Below are positions 9,831 through 18,269 of a stretch of 64,000 bases of DNA, one piece after another. Origin of the DNA: Bacillus smithii (GTDB lineage Bacteria > Bacillota > Bacilli > Bacillales > DSM-4216). Below the pieces are notes generated by a model that saw only the letters and a program-made list of their open reading frames with translations, ran no database searches and was not told the DNA's origin. Location: assembly GCF_001050115.1 (NCBI RefSeq), contig NZ_CP012024.1:2212001-2276000 (forward strand). The letters are read 5' to 3'. Position 1 is the first letter of the stretch; the number at the start of each line of letters is the position of its first letter. A program made the position numbers and the translations under genes.

Positions 9831-10584
9831 ACGTTTTTTCACAGCAAATAAATGCCCGATATTAGAAAACAAAAAAGGATTCCTCCATGTTCAATTAACG
9901 AAAGAAATGGATAAAGAATTAATGAATCGGCCTTTTTATTGGCATTATATTGAAAAAACCGGCGGTGCCCCCAATCCAATGAAATTGGCGCTTATTACGG
10001 ATCAAAACGAAGCGCCGAATGAAAAGGGAGAAATCATTCATTACGGCTCCCCCCGACTGCATCAAATTTTTCAATGTACGAAAAAATTAGCTGGATTTAT
10101 TCGCTTATATGAACAATCTGAAGAGAAACCACACGGCCATATTCCCCTTCATCCATGGGTTTGCTTAAATGTAAAAATTTCTTATCAGGCAGACCGGAAA
10201 AAGGAGATTTTTGGATCGTATGGAATTAATTTAATTTATGGCCAAATACAAGAACATTTTTTCGACTATGTCAAAACATTGTCCATGACACCGAAAATCC
10301 CGGATTTCTCATTCACCCTAACCCCTATGATCAGTCCAGTGAGCGGAATCCATCGGATTAGAAGATTTATTGAGCAAAAAATATCGAAAGAGAGCCATGA
10401 ATGGGCTGCTCGAGCTATTGAGAGATGGGAAGAGGATTTAGCGCTGCTCGATCATTTTTATGAAGAAACAGAAGAAAAACCGGATGCTTATCAGATTGAA
10501 AAAGAAGCGCTTCGCGAACAATACGAACCGCGCATTAACATTGATATCATTAACGGAGGAATATTTTATTTAAGGCAGCGCTGA
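9799..10584 (+). CDS. yqhG: YqhG family protein of unknown function
   Basis: 261-residue soluble protein of the conserved Bacillaceae YqhG family, recognised by sequence (NKCPILENKKGFLHVQLT, PFYWHYIEKTGG) and by its fixed position behind the SNF2 helicase. It starts inside the end of yqhH behind AAGAGGAG, so the two are co-translated. No catalytic motif, signal peptide or membrane helix is visible; the C-terminal third is charged and helical. Co-expression with a helicase suggests a partner role, but that is inference only. Confidence 0.88.
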   Translation: MENKQIHQYLERFFTANKCPILENKKGFLHVQLTKEMDKELMNRPFYWHYIEKTGGAPNPMKLALITDQNEAPNEKGEIIHYGSPRLHQIFQCTKKLAGFIRLYEQSEEKPHGHIPLHPWVCLNVKISYQADRKKEIFGSYGINLIYGQIQEHFFDYVKTLSMTPKIPDFSFTLTPMISPVSGIHRIRRFIEQKISKESHEWAARAIERWEEDLALLDHFYEETEEKPDAYQIEKEALREQYEPRINIDIINGGIFYLRQR

Positions 10585-10656
10585 CAGGTTGTTTCTTGTA
10601 AAGAAAAACAATCAAGCCGGTCCCCTTACCGGAAACCAGCTTTCATTTTTCCTTTT

Positions 10657-10833
10657 CTATTTCCTTTTTAATATAGAAAGGAGTTCGTATGGAATCTGCC
10701 CAAACCATCGGTATAGAAACGGAGGGCGATATTGCTTTTTGGTTCGGCGCCGTTCAGTTCTTTTTGATGGAGGCTGGTTCAAGTAAGCAACGAAAGTTTT
10801 GACGATATCTTTCACCAAATCATTCGCCGTCAT
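10657..10833 (-). CDS. yqzE: YqzE family small protein
   Basis: 58-codon gene on the minus strand, ATG at 10833 behind GGCAGGTG and TAG at 10657. The product begins MTANDLVKDIVKTFVAYL, has a basic Arg/Lys middle, and ends with FLYRWFGQIPYELL, the hallmark of the YqzE family found near comGG in Bacilli. It is probably the last gene transcribed from the comG-aroK strand, 46 bases past the aroK stop, and converges on yqhG. Function unknown; the position suggests a link to competence, but no experiment is visible here. Confidence 0.85.
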   Translation of the reverse strand: MTANDLVKDIVKTFVAYLNQPPSKRTERRRTKKQYRPPFLYRWFGQIPYELLSILKRK

Positions 10834-10879
10834 TCAAAACACCTGCCTTTTCCCTTTTGGCTTCATTTTGCCCAATCCA

Positions 10880-11380
10880 TCAACCATTTAAACGACGGAT
10901 AATTTCATCGACCGTTTCTTCCACCGTTTTATCGGTGGTATCAATCGTTATTGTCGCGCTCTCCAGATAGAGAGGCAGGCGGTTTTTGTACAATGACTCC
11001 ACTTCATCTTTTTTTCGATGATAAACTAGGGGACGTGTATGATCTCCTTCCAGCCTTTCCCACAAAGAAGAAAAATCGCATTGAAGAAAAATGACATCAC
11101 CGGTTTTTTTCATCCATTCCCGGTTTTCATTCGTTAAAATAATGCCGCCCCCTGTCGTTATAATGCCGCTTTTCTCTGTTATTTCTTTGAGCAGAGCGGT
11201 TTCCATTTTTCGAAACTCTTGTTCTCCGTATAATTCAAATATTTGGGATATACTTTTGCCGTATTTTCTTTCTATCATTTGGTCCGTATCGTAAACGGGC
11301 TTGTTTAGGCGGGCACATAGTGCTTGGCCGATGGTTGTTTTCCCTGCTCCCATAAACCCGATGAGAAATACCGGTTTCAT
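10880..11380 (-). CDS. aroK: Shikimate kinase
   Basis: Phosphorylates shikimate to shikimate 3-phosphate in aromatic amino acid synthesis. It has 166 residues. P-loop GFMGAGKTTIG at 8-18, a shikimate-binding DTDQMIERKYGKSI segment, EFRKMETALL and the lid-region HTRPLVYH are all present. It sits 14 bases after comGG on the same strand, so it may be read through from the competence operon as well as from its own signals. Confidence 0.95.
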   Translation of the reverse strand: MKPVFLIGFMGAGKTTIGQALCARLNKPVYDTDQMIERKYGKSISQIFELYGEQEFRKMETALLKEITEKSGIITTGGGIILTNENREWMKKTGDVIFLQCDFSSLWERLEGDHTRPLVYHRKKDEVESLYKNRLPLYLESATITIDTTDKTVEETVDEIIRRLNG

Positions 11381-11394
11381 CTTTATCTTCCCCT

Positions 11395-11766
11395 TTAATT
11401 CAACGCTTTCTCTATTTTTCCGTTATTTTTATTATATAGGAAGCTGGATGTAAAACTAGCCCCATTTCCTTTGATCGTGGTCAATTGCAAAATCACATAT
11501 TGCGGATCCTCGTACGGCTTAGTCGTATATTCGACTTTCCCTGCAGAATATGGATACGTCTTTGGACCGCTCTCGATATCCGGGGCGTTGGCTAAAATTT
11601 TCTTTAAAGCAAGTGTTTCCATCACCTTTGTCTCATAATAATCGCCCAATTCCTTCGATGTTTGATAGCGGGACAAATAAATACCGGTGCCCCATACAAC
11701 GGCTGCCTGTAAGATGATGAAAAACACAAGCACATACGGATAAACAGCTCCTTTTTCATTCATCAT
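11395..11766 (-). CDS. comGG: Competence pseudopilus protein ComGG
   Basis: Minor pseudopilin-like protein of 123 residues with an N-terminal hydrophobic helix (YPYVLVFFIILQAAVVWG) but no classical prepilin cleavage motif, as is typical of ComGG. It needs the other ComG pseudopilins for assembly. It overlaps the end of comGF by 11 bases. Assigned mainly from position as seventh gene of the operon plus its topology. Confidence 0.85.
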   Translation of the reverse strand: MMNEKGAVYPYVLVFFIILQAAVVWGTGIYLSRYQTSKELGDYYETKVMETLALKKILANAPDIESGPKTYPYSAGKVEYTTKPYEDPQYVILQLTTIKGNGASFTSSFLYNKNNGKIEKALN

Positions 11767-12244
11767 TCTCCTCCCCTTTTTTTACAGCGAGCGCCGATAG
11801 CGGGAAAAATCGCGCCTCTCTCCTCTCGCCATCCGTAAATTGAACGTCGAGTCTCAGACACCCTTCTTTCCAATAAAAACGAGCATTATCCACATTTTGA
11901 AGCATCACTTCATGTCCCGTTTGATTCACTCTTCTTCGCAAAACCGTTTGATATTTTTCAATCAATACCGTCCCTTCGGCGTTTGAAAAGGTCAGTTGCG
12001 ATTCATCCGGTTTCCATTGAGAAGAGGATTGCAATTCTCGACGCAATTGAATAAGGAAAAGATCCCATTCTTCTTTATTTCCTTGTTGAATCGTTCGGTC
12101 AAACTCATACAAAGATTGATAAAAAAGAGGAAACAGCGAGGCAACCCCTAAAAAGACAGTAAAAGCAAGTAATGTTTCAATCATGGTAAAACCGTTACTG
12201 TTCTTCCAGACACCTTTTCGTTTCGCTCGTTTGTACACAAGCAA
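11756..12244 (-). CDS. comGF: Competence protein ComGF
   Basis: Minor pseudopilin. The prepilin signal SNGFTMIETLLAF, with cleavage before Phe and the Glu at +5, marks the mature N-terminus. The start is uncertain: no ATG lies close before the leader, a TTG at 12244 or GTG at 12238 gives a plausible 15-20 residue basic leader, and the frame stays open to 12313. The chosen TTG gives 162 residues and overlaps the end of comGE by 50 bases, as tight packing in this operon would predict. Confidence 0.85.
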   Translation of the reverse strand: MLVYKRAKRKGVWKNSNGFTMIETLLAFTVFLGVASLFPLFYQSLYEFDRTIQQGNKEEWDLFLIQLRRELQSSSQWKPDESQLTFSNAEGTVLIEKYQTVLRRRVNQTGHEVMLQNVDNARFYWKEGCLRLDVQFTDGERREARFFPLSALAVKKGEENDE

Positions 12245-12509
12245 ATTGTTTACTTTTTTCGTTTTCTCCCCAATAGAGCTGATAATCGGTATTCCCCTCC
12301 TTTCTTTGGGCATTCCCGTTTATTTGGACGAAATGTTCCTGCAACTCTTCGTACAAAAGTCTCATCCCTGTCCCTTCTTTCGAACTGCTTTCCAGCTTGA
12401 TTGCCATGTGAAACATCAGTGGAAACAACCATTGTGCCAACAACACGACGATGGTTAAAGACAATAAACTTTCTAACAAGGTAAAACCTTTTTCATTCTT
12501 CGATATCAT
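12195..12509 (-). CDS. comGE: Competence protein ComGE
   Basis: Minor pseudopilin of 104 residues. The leader MISKNEKG is followed by FTLLESLLSLTIVV, a class III prepilin cleavage site with conserved Glu5 and hydrophobic helix. It would be processed by ComC and joins the short pseudopilus that brings DNA to ComEA. It lies between comGD (39 bases upstream) and comGF (overlapping). Confidence 0.9.
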   Translation of the reverse strand: MISKNEKGFTLLESLLSLTIVVLLAQWLFPLMFHMAIKLESSSKEGTGMRLLYEELQEHFVQINGNAQRKEGNTDYQLYWGENEKSKQFACVQTSETKRCLEEQ

Positions 12510-12548
12510 GCTTTCTCCTTTTCAATCCCATATCTTTATTTTGAATGT

Positions 12549-12986
12549 TTATAGCGACTCTTCCTTGACATTGATTCTTCCTTTTCCTATATAGAAGGTG
12601 AACTGAATGATTTGATGGTCATATTTAATCGCAATGGTGCCAAACTGATTTGTATTTCCGGTGGGAAGAAACGTAATACTGTCCATCCCGCCCCTTAAAA
12701 ACTCAAATCCTTCCGGAACTTTTCGGGTAAACAATATTTCTTGCGAAGAAAGAGACGCAACGTATTTTTCCGAGGAATAAAAACGTAAAAATACAGATTT
12801 TTGGTGAGACAATGCGTACATCTGCGCTCTTTCCATATCCGCTCGCAGCTGAGTGATAAACATTTGTTTGTCTAATTGTTTTTGCATCTTTGGATACGGA
12901 ATCACTGTAATCAACAACATGGCGGAAATCATCATCAAAACGAGCAAGGCTTCCAACAACGTATATCCGCGAGAATTCCACTTCAA
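12549..12986 (-). CDS. comGD: Competence protein ComGD
   Basis: Minor pseudopilin of 145 residues. Leader MKWNSRG and cleavage site before YTLLEALLVLMMISAM; Tyr replaces the usual Phe at +1, which occurs in this subfamily. A soluble beta-rich domain follows. It starts two bases after the comGC stop, so the two are coupled. Confidence 0.92.
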   Translation of the reverse strand: MKWNSRGYTLLEALLVLMMISAMLLITVIPYPKMQKQLDKQMFITQLRADMERAQMYALSHQKSVFLRFYSSEKYVASLSSQEILFTRKVPEGFEFLRGGMDSITFLPTGNTNQFGTIAIKYDHQIIQFTFYIGKGRINVKEESL

Positions 12987-12988
12987 AA

Positions 12989-13303
12989 TTAACTGCCTCT
13001 CTTTACAATCACTTCGCCATTAGAACCGATGTCTATTTTATCTCCATTTGGACAAGACGTTTCTCCTTGCCGCAAATAGCCCCCGCTTACTAAATCATCC
13101 ACAGAAGATGGCAACGTTTGATGATCCATCCGATACGATTGAACTTGTCCTTCAACCATGTGTTGAAATGCCTCACAGCCTTTGTTATGAATGCTGCTGC
13201 TTTGCTTGACCACATTGGGAATCGTAATAAACAGCAAGATCGAAATGATCAGCAAAACGATCATCATCTCGATCAGTGTAAAGCCATCTTGTTTTTTGAA
13301 CAT
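12989..13303 (-). CDS. comGC: Major competence pseudopilin ComGC
   Basis: Main building block of the transformation pseudopilus, 104 residues. MFKKQDG then FTLIEMMIVLLIISILLF is a textbook prepilin signal. Two cysteines (in KGCEAF and ETSCPNGD) match the pair that forms the intramolecular disulfide in B. subtilis ComGC, which is made by BdbC and BdbD. The ATG follows AAGGAGGAG. Confidence 0.95.
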   Translation of the reverse strand: MFKKQDGFTLIEMMIVLLIISILLFITIPNVVKQSSSIHNKGCEAFQHMVEGQVQSYRMDHQTLPSSVDDLVSGGYLRQGETSCPNGDKIDIGSNGEVIVKRGS

Positions 13304-13321
13304 TGTTTCTCCTCCTTGTCT

Positions 13322-14374
13322 TTATATGGACTCAATCATTTGAAAAACGGGCAGCATCACAGAAAGATAAATCGAAATGACAGACAGTCCGACAATGATA
13401 AAAATGGCAGGCTGCAAAATCGCTAAGGCTTTCCGAATCTTTTTTTCCAGTTGTTGTTCGCAAAAATGACTGAAATACTTTAATTCTTGCTCCAAATGAC
13501 CACATTTTTCCCCGTGCCGGATCATGGCTGCCAGATGAGAATCAAAGAAAGGAAGATCTTTCACCACATCCGCAAAGGAGCTGCCTTGCTTCAGTTCTTG
13601 ATTAATTTCATTTGCAATATAGGCAAAAAAAGGATAAACCGTCTGTTTGTGAAAAATTTGGAGAATCTCATTAACGGCAAAACCGGTGGAAAGCAATTGG
13701 GAAAATTCTTTGGAAAATATTTGAGTGAAATAAAGGGTAAAATAATCGCGGACAAATGGGAGTTTTAATAGAAGTTTTCCTTTTCTCCCCGGGGATTGTT
13801 TAGAATAATAAGCTAGAAACAGGAAAACGGCTGTCATTCCAACAATGTTTATAAAAAATATGAGTGAAGGAGCGGTTTGAAGAAATAGCATAAAAAAGCG
13901 GGCGCTTCCGCTTGCGGTGAAACCAATGGAGGAATAAAGAACTTTAAACCGCGGCAAAATCCATTGATCCAAAAAGAAGAGTATGATCAAGAGAAGGAAA
14001 AGGAGAAAAGCCGGGTACTGAAGCAATTTCAACATCTTTTCCTTCGTTTTGTTTCCTTTTCTCAGTTGGTTTCCGGCATATAGTAAAGTATCCGCAAGCT
14101 TTCCATGCCTTTCAGCAAAATACACCTGCAAACAAACCATAGAAGAAAACTCTAATTGCTGAAGAATTTGAGAAAGCGGGGCTCCGTTCTTCAACTGCGA
14201 AGTTGCCATCTGTAGTGTGCTCTGATCGCGCTTATACAGATTCATAAACAGAAATTCCAACGAATCTCCAATGTTGAATCCTTCATTCAACATTTCTCCA
14301 AGCCTGTAGATAAAATCACCTTCATATCTTTTTCGGTGTTTCCTCTTCCAAAACCCAGCGATCCAATTCATCAT
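13322..14374 (-). CDS. comGB: Competence polytopic membrane protein ComGB
   Basis: GspF/PilC-type platform protein of the transformation pseudopilus, about 350 residues. Two GspF repeats are visible, each ending in hydrophobic helices (YPAFLLFLLLIILFFLDQWIL; FFMLFLQTAPSLIFFINIVG; a last one near the C-terminus). The start is uncertain: tandem ATGs at 14374 and 14371 are preceded by TTGGGA, and an ATG at 14389 is also in frame. All overlap the end of comGA by about 50 bases, so translation is coupled. Confidence 0.92.
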   Translation of the reverse strand: MMNWIAGFWKRKHRKRYEGDFIYRLGEMLNEGFNIGDSLEFLFMNLYKRDQSTLQMATSQLKNGAPLSQILQQLEFSSMVCLQVYFAERHGKLADTLLYAGNQLRKGNKTKEKMLKLLQYPAFLLFLLLIILFFLDQWILPRFKVLYSSIGFTASGSARFFMLFLQTAPSLIFFINIVGMTAVFLFLAYYSKQSPGRKGKLLLKLPFVRDYFTLYFTQIFSKEFSQLLSTGFAVNEILQIFHKQTVYPFFAYIANEINQELKQGSSFADVVKDLPFFDSHLAAMIRHGEKCGHLEQELKYFSHFCEQQLEKKIRKALAILQPAIFIIVGLSVISIYLSVMLPVFQMIESI

Positions 14375-15416
14375 TCCCAAGAAATCCAAGACCGATCCCC
14401 TTTCGTATAAGTTGTTTCAGCGTTGGATAAGTGTATCGTCCTTCCTTTCCAACGGCTTCCTTTAAAACTTCTTGCAGTACTGCACCGCTGATGATCTCAT
14501 AAATGGTAGCGCGCTTTTGACGAAACTGACTAGGACAATAGGGAGAACAAGATTCCCCGCAAAAAGGGCATAAAAGCCGTACAAGCCTTTGAGCCGAAAC
14601 CGCCACAAGCGTCTGTTGAATATCATGCCATTCAATGCCAAATTCAAGCAACCGATAAATAGCTCCTTTGGCATCCTTTGTATGCATCGTGGTCAAAACT
14701 AAATGACCGGTTAACGCCGCTCTCATAGTGATGCGGGCGGTTTCTTCATCACGTATTTCTCCGACAATGACAATATCGGGATCATGGCGGAGAATAGCCT
14801 TAAGCCCCGCTGAATATGTCAGACCCGCTTTCTCGTTCACTTGAAGTTGGAGCCAGCCGTCATTCTGGCGCTCCACAGGGTCCTCCAACGTAATTACTTT
14901 CTGGTTAAAATGACGAGTTCTATGGGAAACAAGAGAATAGAGTGTAGTGGTTTTGCCGCTGCCGGTTGGACCGGTGAAAATCATTAGACCGTGGGAATAA
15001 CGGAGAAGAGCTAAAAGCTTTTTTACGGAGTTTGGAAAGAGAGACAGACGATAAACATCCATGAAGGATTTTTGCGGTGAAAGCCGAATGGCCAAACTTT
15101 CTCTCTGAAGCACGCTCGGAAGAGTGGAAACGCGGAGAGCGATTTTTCCTTTCTTCGTTTCTAATAGAAGGGACCCGCTCTGAGGCTTTCTTTTTTCGCT
15201 GATATCCATCGAGGCCATATATTTGAATTGGGAAATCAGCCGTTCTCCTTCCTTGACTGTCAGCTTCAGAAAAGGCGTCAACAATCCGTGAGTGCGTAAT
15301 TGAACTTGATATCCATGTGTTTTGGGCTCAAAATGAATATCTGTTGCAAACAAGGAAAGCGCGTCTTCCACTAGTTGTTCCACATTTCTTTCATAGGACA
15401 AAAACGTTCGCACCAC
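14322..15416 (-). CDS. comGA: Competence traffic ATPase ComGA
   Basis: GspE/PilB-type secretion ATPase that powers pseudopilus assembly at the cell pole, 364 residues. Walker A GPTGSGKTTTLYS, Asp box DIVIVGEIRDEETA, His box LTTMHTKDA and a C-terminal zinc-type cysteine cluster (CPFCGESCSPYC) are all present. First gene of the seven-gene comG operon. The upstream 90 bases are very AT-rich, as ComK targets are, but I could not align a clean pair of AAAA-N5-TTTT boxes. Confidence 0.96.
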   Translation of the reverse strand: MVRTFLSYERNVEQLVEDALSLFATDIHFEPKTHGYQVQLRTHGLLTPFLKLTVKEGERLISQFKYMASMDISEKRKPQSGSLLLETKKGKIALRVSTLPSVLQRESLAIRLSPQKSFMDVYRLSLFPNSVKKLLALLRYSHGLMIFTGPTGSGKTTTLYSLVSHRTRHFNQKVITLEDPVERQNDGWLQLQVNEKAGLTYSAGLKAILRHDPDIVIVGEIRDEETARITMRAALTGHLVLTTMHTKDAKGAIYRLLEFGIEWHDIQQTLVAVSAQRLVRLLCPFCGESCSPYCPSQFRQKRATIYEIISGAVLQEVLKEAVGKEGRYTYPTLKQLIRKGIGLGFLGNDELDRWVLEEETPKKI

Positions 15417-15508
15417 CTTTCTTATCCCGCTTTCCTTTTTTCTATTCGACTATTTCCGCAAAAATCCTTCAAAAATATTTAAAATTTTTCGATGTTTTTT
15501 GTCCATCA

Positions 15509-17083
15509 CTAATAAACCACTTTCCAGTTTTCATCGACGACTGCCTCAATAACTTTGTGTTTTAAAAAATAATTGGCAATTAACTCGGGGACATCGATCG
15601 GAATCTCCTTCACAACGGGCTGGTTTTTATACATCCAATAGTCACCGCCTCCGCCAGCGCGATAATGATTCATCACGACATCTACTTGTTGGTCTGCACG
15701 AAGCGGCTGACCCTTATAATTCAAGTGGGTCACACGTTGTCCGACAGGCTTGCGAACATCAATGATATACTCGATGCCTTCCCACATATCGTAGTTATAA
15801 TGCTGAGGCTTGGGCGTCGTAAATGCATCGCTTACCCGTATCGAGCCGTCGGCAAGCCGTTCAAAATAACTCGCTGATTTTTCCAACGCGTCTTTTATGA
15901 CCTTACCCTTCACCCGCAATACAACTAATGTATTCGGATAAATGTAGTTGGCGACCACACTGCGCATCGTCACAATGGATGAGAATCCCGGAGATTGATT
16001 ATCAAACAAAGCCGTGTTGGAGATATCTACGCCGGCGGCATCCATTTGAACATGGTTAATAAATTCAATGAGAGGGTGATCTTTTAATCGAATTTCCATT
16101 GGATCAGAAACGGTCATATCCCCTTGAACATACCCAATCGGTTGATCAAGCCATTTTTGAACAGCTTGTTCATAGGGTTCTGCCAATCTTATCACTTCTT
16201 GATCTGGCTCCACCCCGTTCACGGAAAGAAGTTCTGAATGTTTGCCTTTTATGCGGCATCCATCGTCTGTCTTTTCCATTTCCACCGTTACTTTTCCAAG
16301 AGCAATCCCATTACATCCCGGTTGAAGAATCGTTACGCCATTAATGTTTTTTCCAGCGAGCTTGCGATGCTGATGACCCGTGAGAAGCACATCGATGCCC
16401 GGAACTTCCATACATATTTGATACGCTTGATTTTCGCCGGTAAACGTTTCGGTTGCCTCACCTGTGTCAAGATCACGTTCAAATCCGCCATGATAAGCCA
16501 CCACGACAAGATCAGCCTTTTCCTGTTCTTTCAAAAAGCGGACCCACTTCTTGGCCGTCTCTGCCGCATCATCAAAGCGAAGCCCCTTGATATGTTCTTT
16601 CTTTTCCCAGTTAGGTATGTATGGTGTCGTTACTCCTAGAATGCCTATTCGAATTCCTTGAGAAACGGTTTTTATGATATAAGGTTTGCCGAAATAAGGT
16701 TTTTCAGTTTCTTTGTCTATGATATTTGCAGAAAGCCATGGATAGGCAGATTCATCTACAGCCTTGTTCAAAAATTCCAATCCGTAATTGAACTCATGAT
16801 TGCCGATGACTCCGGCATCATACTCTAATTGATTTAAAATTTTGATCATCGGGTTAGGTTCATGACTTTGAAAACGTGCATGATGGTAAGTCAGAGGGGT
16901 TCCTTGAATGACGTCCCCGCCATCGATTAACACAGCATCAGGATTTTTTCCCCTTTCTTTTTTTATCAGGGCAGCCACTTTCGCCAACCCTTTCTCTGCC
17001 ATTTCGTTAGTCCCGTAGTTGATCGGCAATATGTTTCCATGTAGATCGCTTGTTTCCAATATGACTATCTCCACTGTTTGCAT
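15509..17083 (-). CDS. Metallophosphatase / 5'-nucleotidase family protein
   Basis: 524-residue enzyme of the UshA/CpdB family, which hydrolyses 5'-nucleotides or 2',3'-cyclic nucleotides. The N-terminal metallophosphoesterase domain has TSDLHGN, DGGDVIQGTP, GNHEFNYG, AYHGGFERD and TGHQHRK, covering the two-metal site. The C-terminal 5'-nucleotidase domain (from about residue 330) includes SNTALFDNQSPG and the YNYDMWEGIEY substrate loop. There is no signal peptide or wall-sorting motif, so it should act in the cytoplasm, unlike most relatives. Stands alone between comG and a long spacer. Substrate not decidable from sequence. Confidence 0.88.
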   Translation of the reverse strand: MQTVEIVILETSDLHGNILPINYGTNEMAEKGLAKVAALIKKERGKNPDAVLIDGGDVIQGTPLTYHHARFQSHEPNPMIKILNQLEYDAGVIGNHEFNYGLEFLNKAVDESAYPWLSANIIDKETEKPYFGKPYIIKTVSQGIRIGILGVTTPYIPNWEKKEHIKGLRFDDAAETAKKWVRFLKEQEKADLVVVAYHGGFERDLDTGEATETFTGENQAYQICMEVPGIDVLLTGHQHRKLAGKNINGVTILQPGCNGIALGKVTVEMEKTDDGCRIKGKHSELLSVNGVEPDQEVIRLAEPYEQAVQKWLDQPIGYVQGDMTVSDPMEIRLKDHPLIEFINHVQMDAAGVDISNTALFDNQSPGFSSIVTMRSVVANYIYPNTLVVLRVKGKVIKDALEKSASYFERLADGSIRVSDAFTTPKPQHYNYDMWEGIEYIIDVRKPVGQRVTHLNYKGQPLRADQQVDVVMNHYRAGGGGDYWMYKNQPVVKEIPIDVPELIANYFLKHKVIEAVVDENWKVVY

Positions 17084-17520
17084 ATTAAAACCCTTTCTCT
17101 TATAGTCAGAAATTTCATTTTCTTCAGTATATCAAACCCTTTTTCACAGTGGGAATATCTTCATGACAATTTAAGCACAGTTTGAAAAGATTCAGTGGTA
17201 TGACCTGACATTGTCAGAAAGAAAACAAATTTTTCTTCATATGTATTCCATGTTGGATACATGCCTATCCAAGATACAAACTTTGATATTGCTAGATGAT
17301 ACAACGAAAAATTTGCAACGCAATATAAAAATCAAATGAGTTTAAGAAGGCACACACTTTAGCGATCTTTTCCCCTCCGGCGACAACACGTGTCATCTCA
17401 GTCGATATTTATAAAAGACAAAGACGAATGTAAAAAGATGTCGAATATATTTCCAACATCTTTTTTATTTCGTAAAATAACAATAACATTATATTTTGCA
17501 TCAAAGAGGGAAGGATATTT
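17084..17520. other. 437-base spacer with no gene seen
   Basis: No convincing coding frame. It holds a GC-richer patch around 17350-17400 (CCCCTCCGGCGACAACACG) inside otherwise AT-rich DNA and a bidirectional hairpin near 17432-17467. I compared the patch with riboswitch consensus sequences I know and found no match. Confidence 0.5.
17432..17467. terminator. Terminator-like hairpin in the spacer
   Basis: AAAAAGATGT pairs with ACATCTTTTT across a 14-base loop and is followed by T-rich sequence on both strands. No obvious gene ends here, which is odd. Confidence 0.5.
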
Positions 17521-17753
17521 TTGTATAAAAACTTTTCAATAGGTCTTTGGATCATTGCTTTTTTAATGATCATTTTTTCTGAAAATCCAAATGGATATCT
17601 TTTTATTGCTTATGGCTAATAGGTGCTTTTATAGGGTACGTCGGAAAGCGTAAGGATAAAAAAAACCTTGTATTGAACCATATCGCCATGTGGGGCAACT
17701 TATTGACTGTGATCATTTATATTTTATGGGTATTTGTTGTTGGTGTTATTTGA
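17521..17753 (+). pseudogene. Small membrane protein gene with an apparent frameshift
   Basis: A TTG at 17521 behind GGAAGG opens a frame reading YKNFSIGLWIIAFLMIIFSE and so on, which stops at 17617. The -1 frame continues smoothly from about 17610 with LWLIGAFIGYVGKRKDKK and a second hydrophobic segment (NLLTVIIYILWVFVVGVI) to a TGA at 17751. One missing base near 17605-17612 would give a continuous protein of about 76 residues with two or three membrane helices. Either a recent pseudogene or a sequencing error. I do not recognise the family. Confidence 0.65.
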
Positions 17754-17919
17754 AATTCTCCGTAATGCCAGTTAAAGAAAACAATGGCACTCATGTATGA
17801 AAAGAATAATGAAACCCCACGAAATTTGACATATTTGGTAATGAAAGCGTTATTTACATTTGGATGTCCTTTCCATTATAATGTTTTTAATAATGAGAGG
17901 GACAAAGGAGGGATGCATT

Positions 17920-18162
17920 GTGGATCGAATGTTTCGTGTACTTGGTTTTTGGACCGCCATCTTTACGATCATGTTTTATTTGGGAGACATGAAAATCACC
18001 GCGCTCATTTTCTTGGCACAGACAGGGTTTTTTTATCTATTGGGCTATTTGAAACTGTCAGAACGTATGTATATGTATGTCTTTGGAGCTTATTTGACGA
18101 TTTTCTTTGCAGGCTTCACGTATTGGACGAACTTCATGATGCCATTAGGCGGCGGGCAGTAA
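17920..18162 (+). CDS. yqgY: YqgY, DUF2626 family membrane protein
   Basis: 80-residue hydrophobic protein. The GTG at 17920 follows AAAGGAGGG and gives MDRMFRVLGFWTAIF, which matches B. subtilis YqgY; an earlier in-frame ATG at 17860 has no ribosome site. Three hydrophobic stretches are visible, ending in FGAYLTIFFAGFTYW. Function unknown. It has its own terminator and stands between the broken small gene and yqgX. Confidence 0.9.
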   Translation: MDRMFRVLGFWTAIFTIMFYLGDMKITALIFLAQTGFFYLLGYLKLSERMYMYVFGAYLTIFFAGFTYWTNFMMPLGGGQ

Positions 18163-18228
18163 TCAAACCCATTCAGATGTGATCCATCCTTGTCATACGA
18201 AAGAAATCAACTTTTCAATAAAATCGGC

Positions 18229-18269
18229 TAAAGCTCTTGTTTCCCGTTCTGCAAAGCAAGAGCTTTTTG
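18229..18269 (+). terminator. Terminator of yqgY
   Basis: AAAGCTCTTG pairs perfectly with CAAGAGCTTT and continues into TTTTTG. Confidence 0.85.

Noticed and set aside
15417-15508. ComK boxes upstream of comGA
   Set aside because: The region has A- and T-runs but no clean AAAA-N5-TTTT pair with proper spacing.
17340-17410. c-di-AMP or purine riboswitch in the spacer
   Set aside because: The GC-rich patch shares short words with such leaders, but the order of conserved blocks does not fit on either strand.
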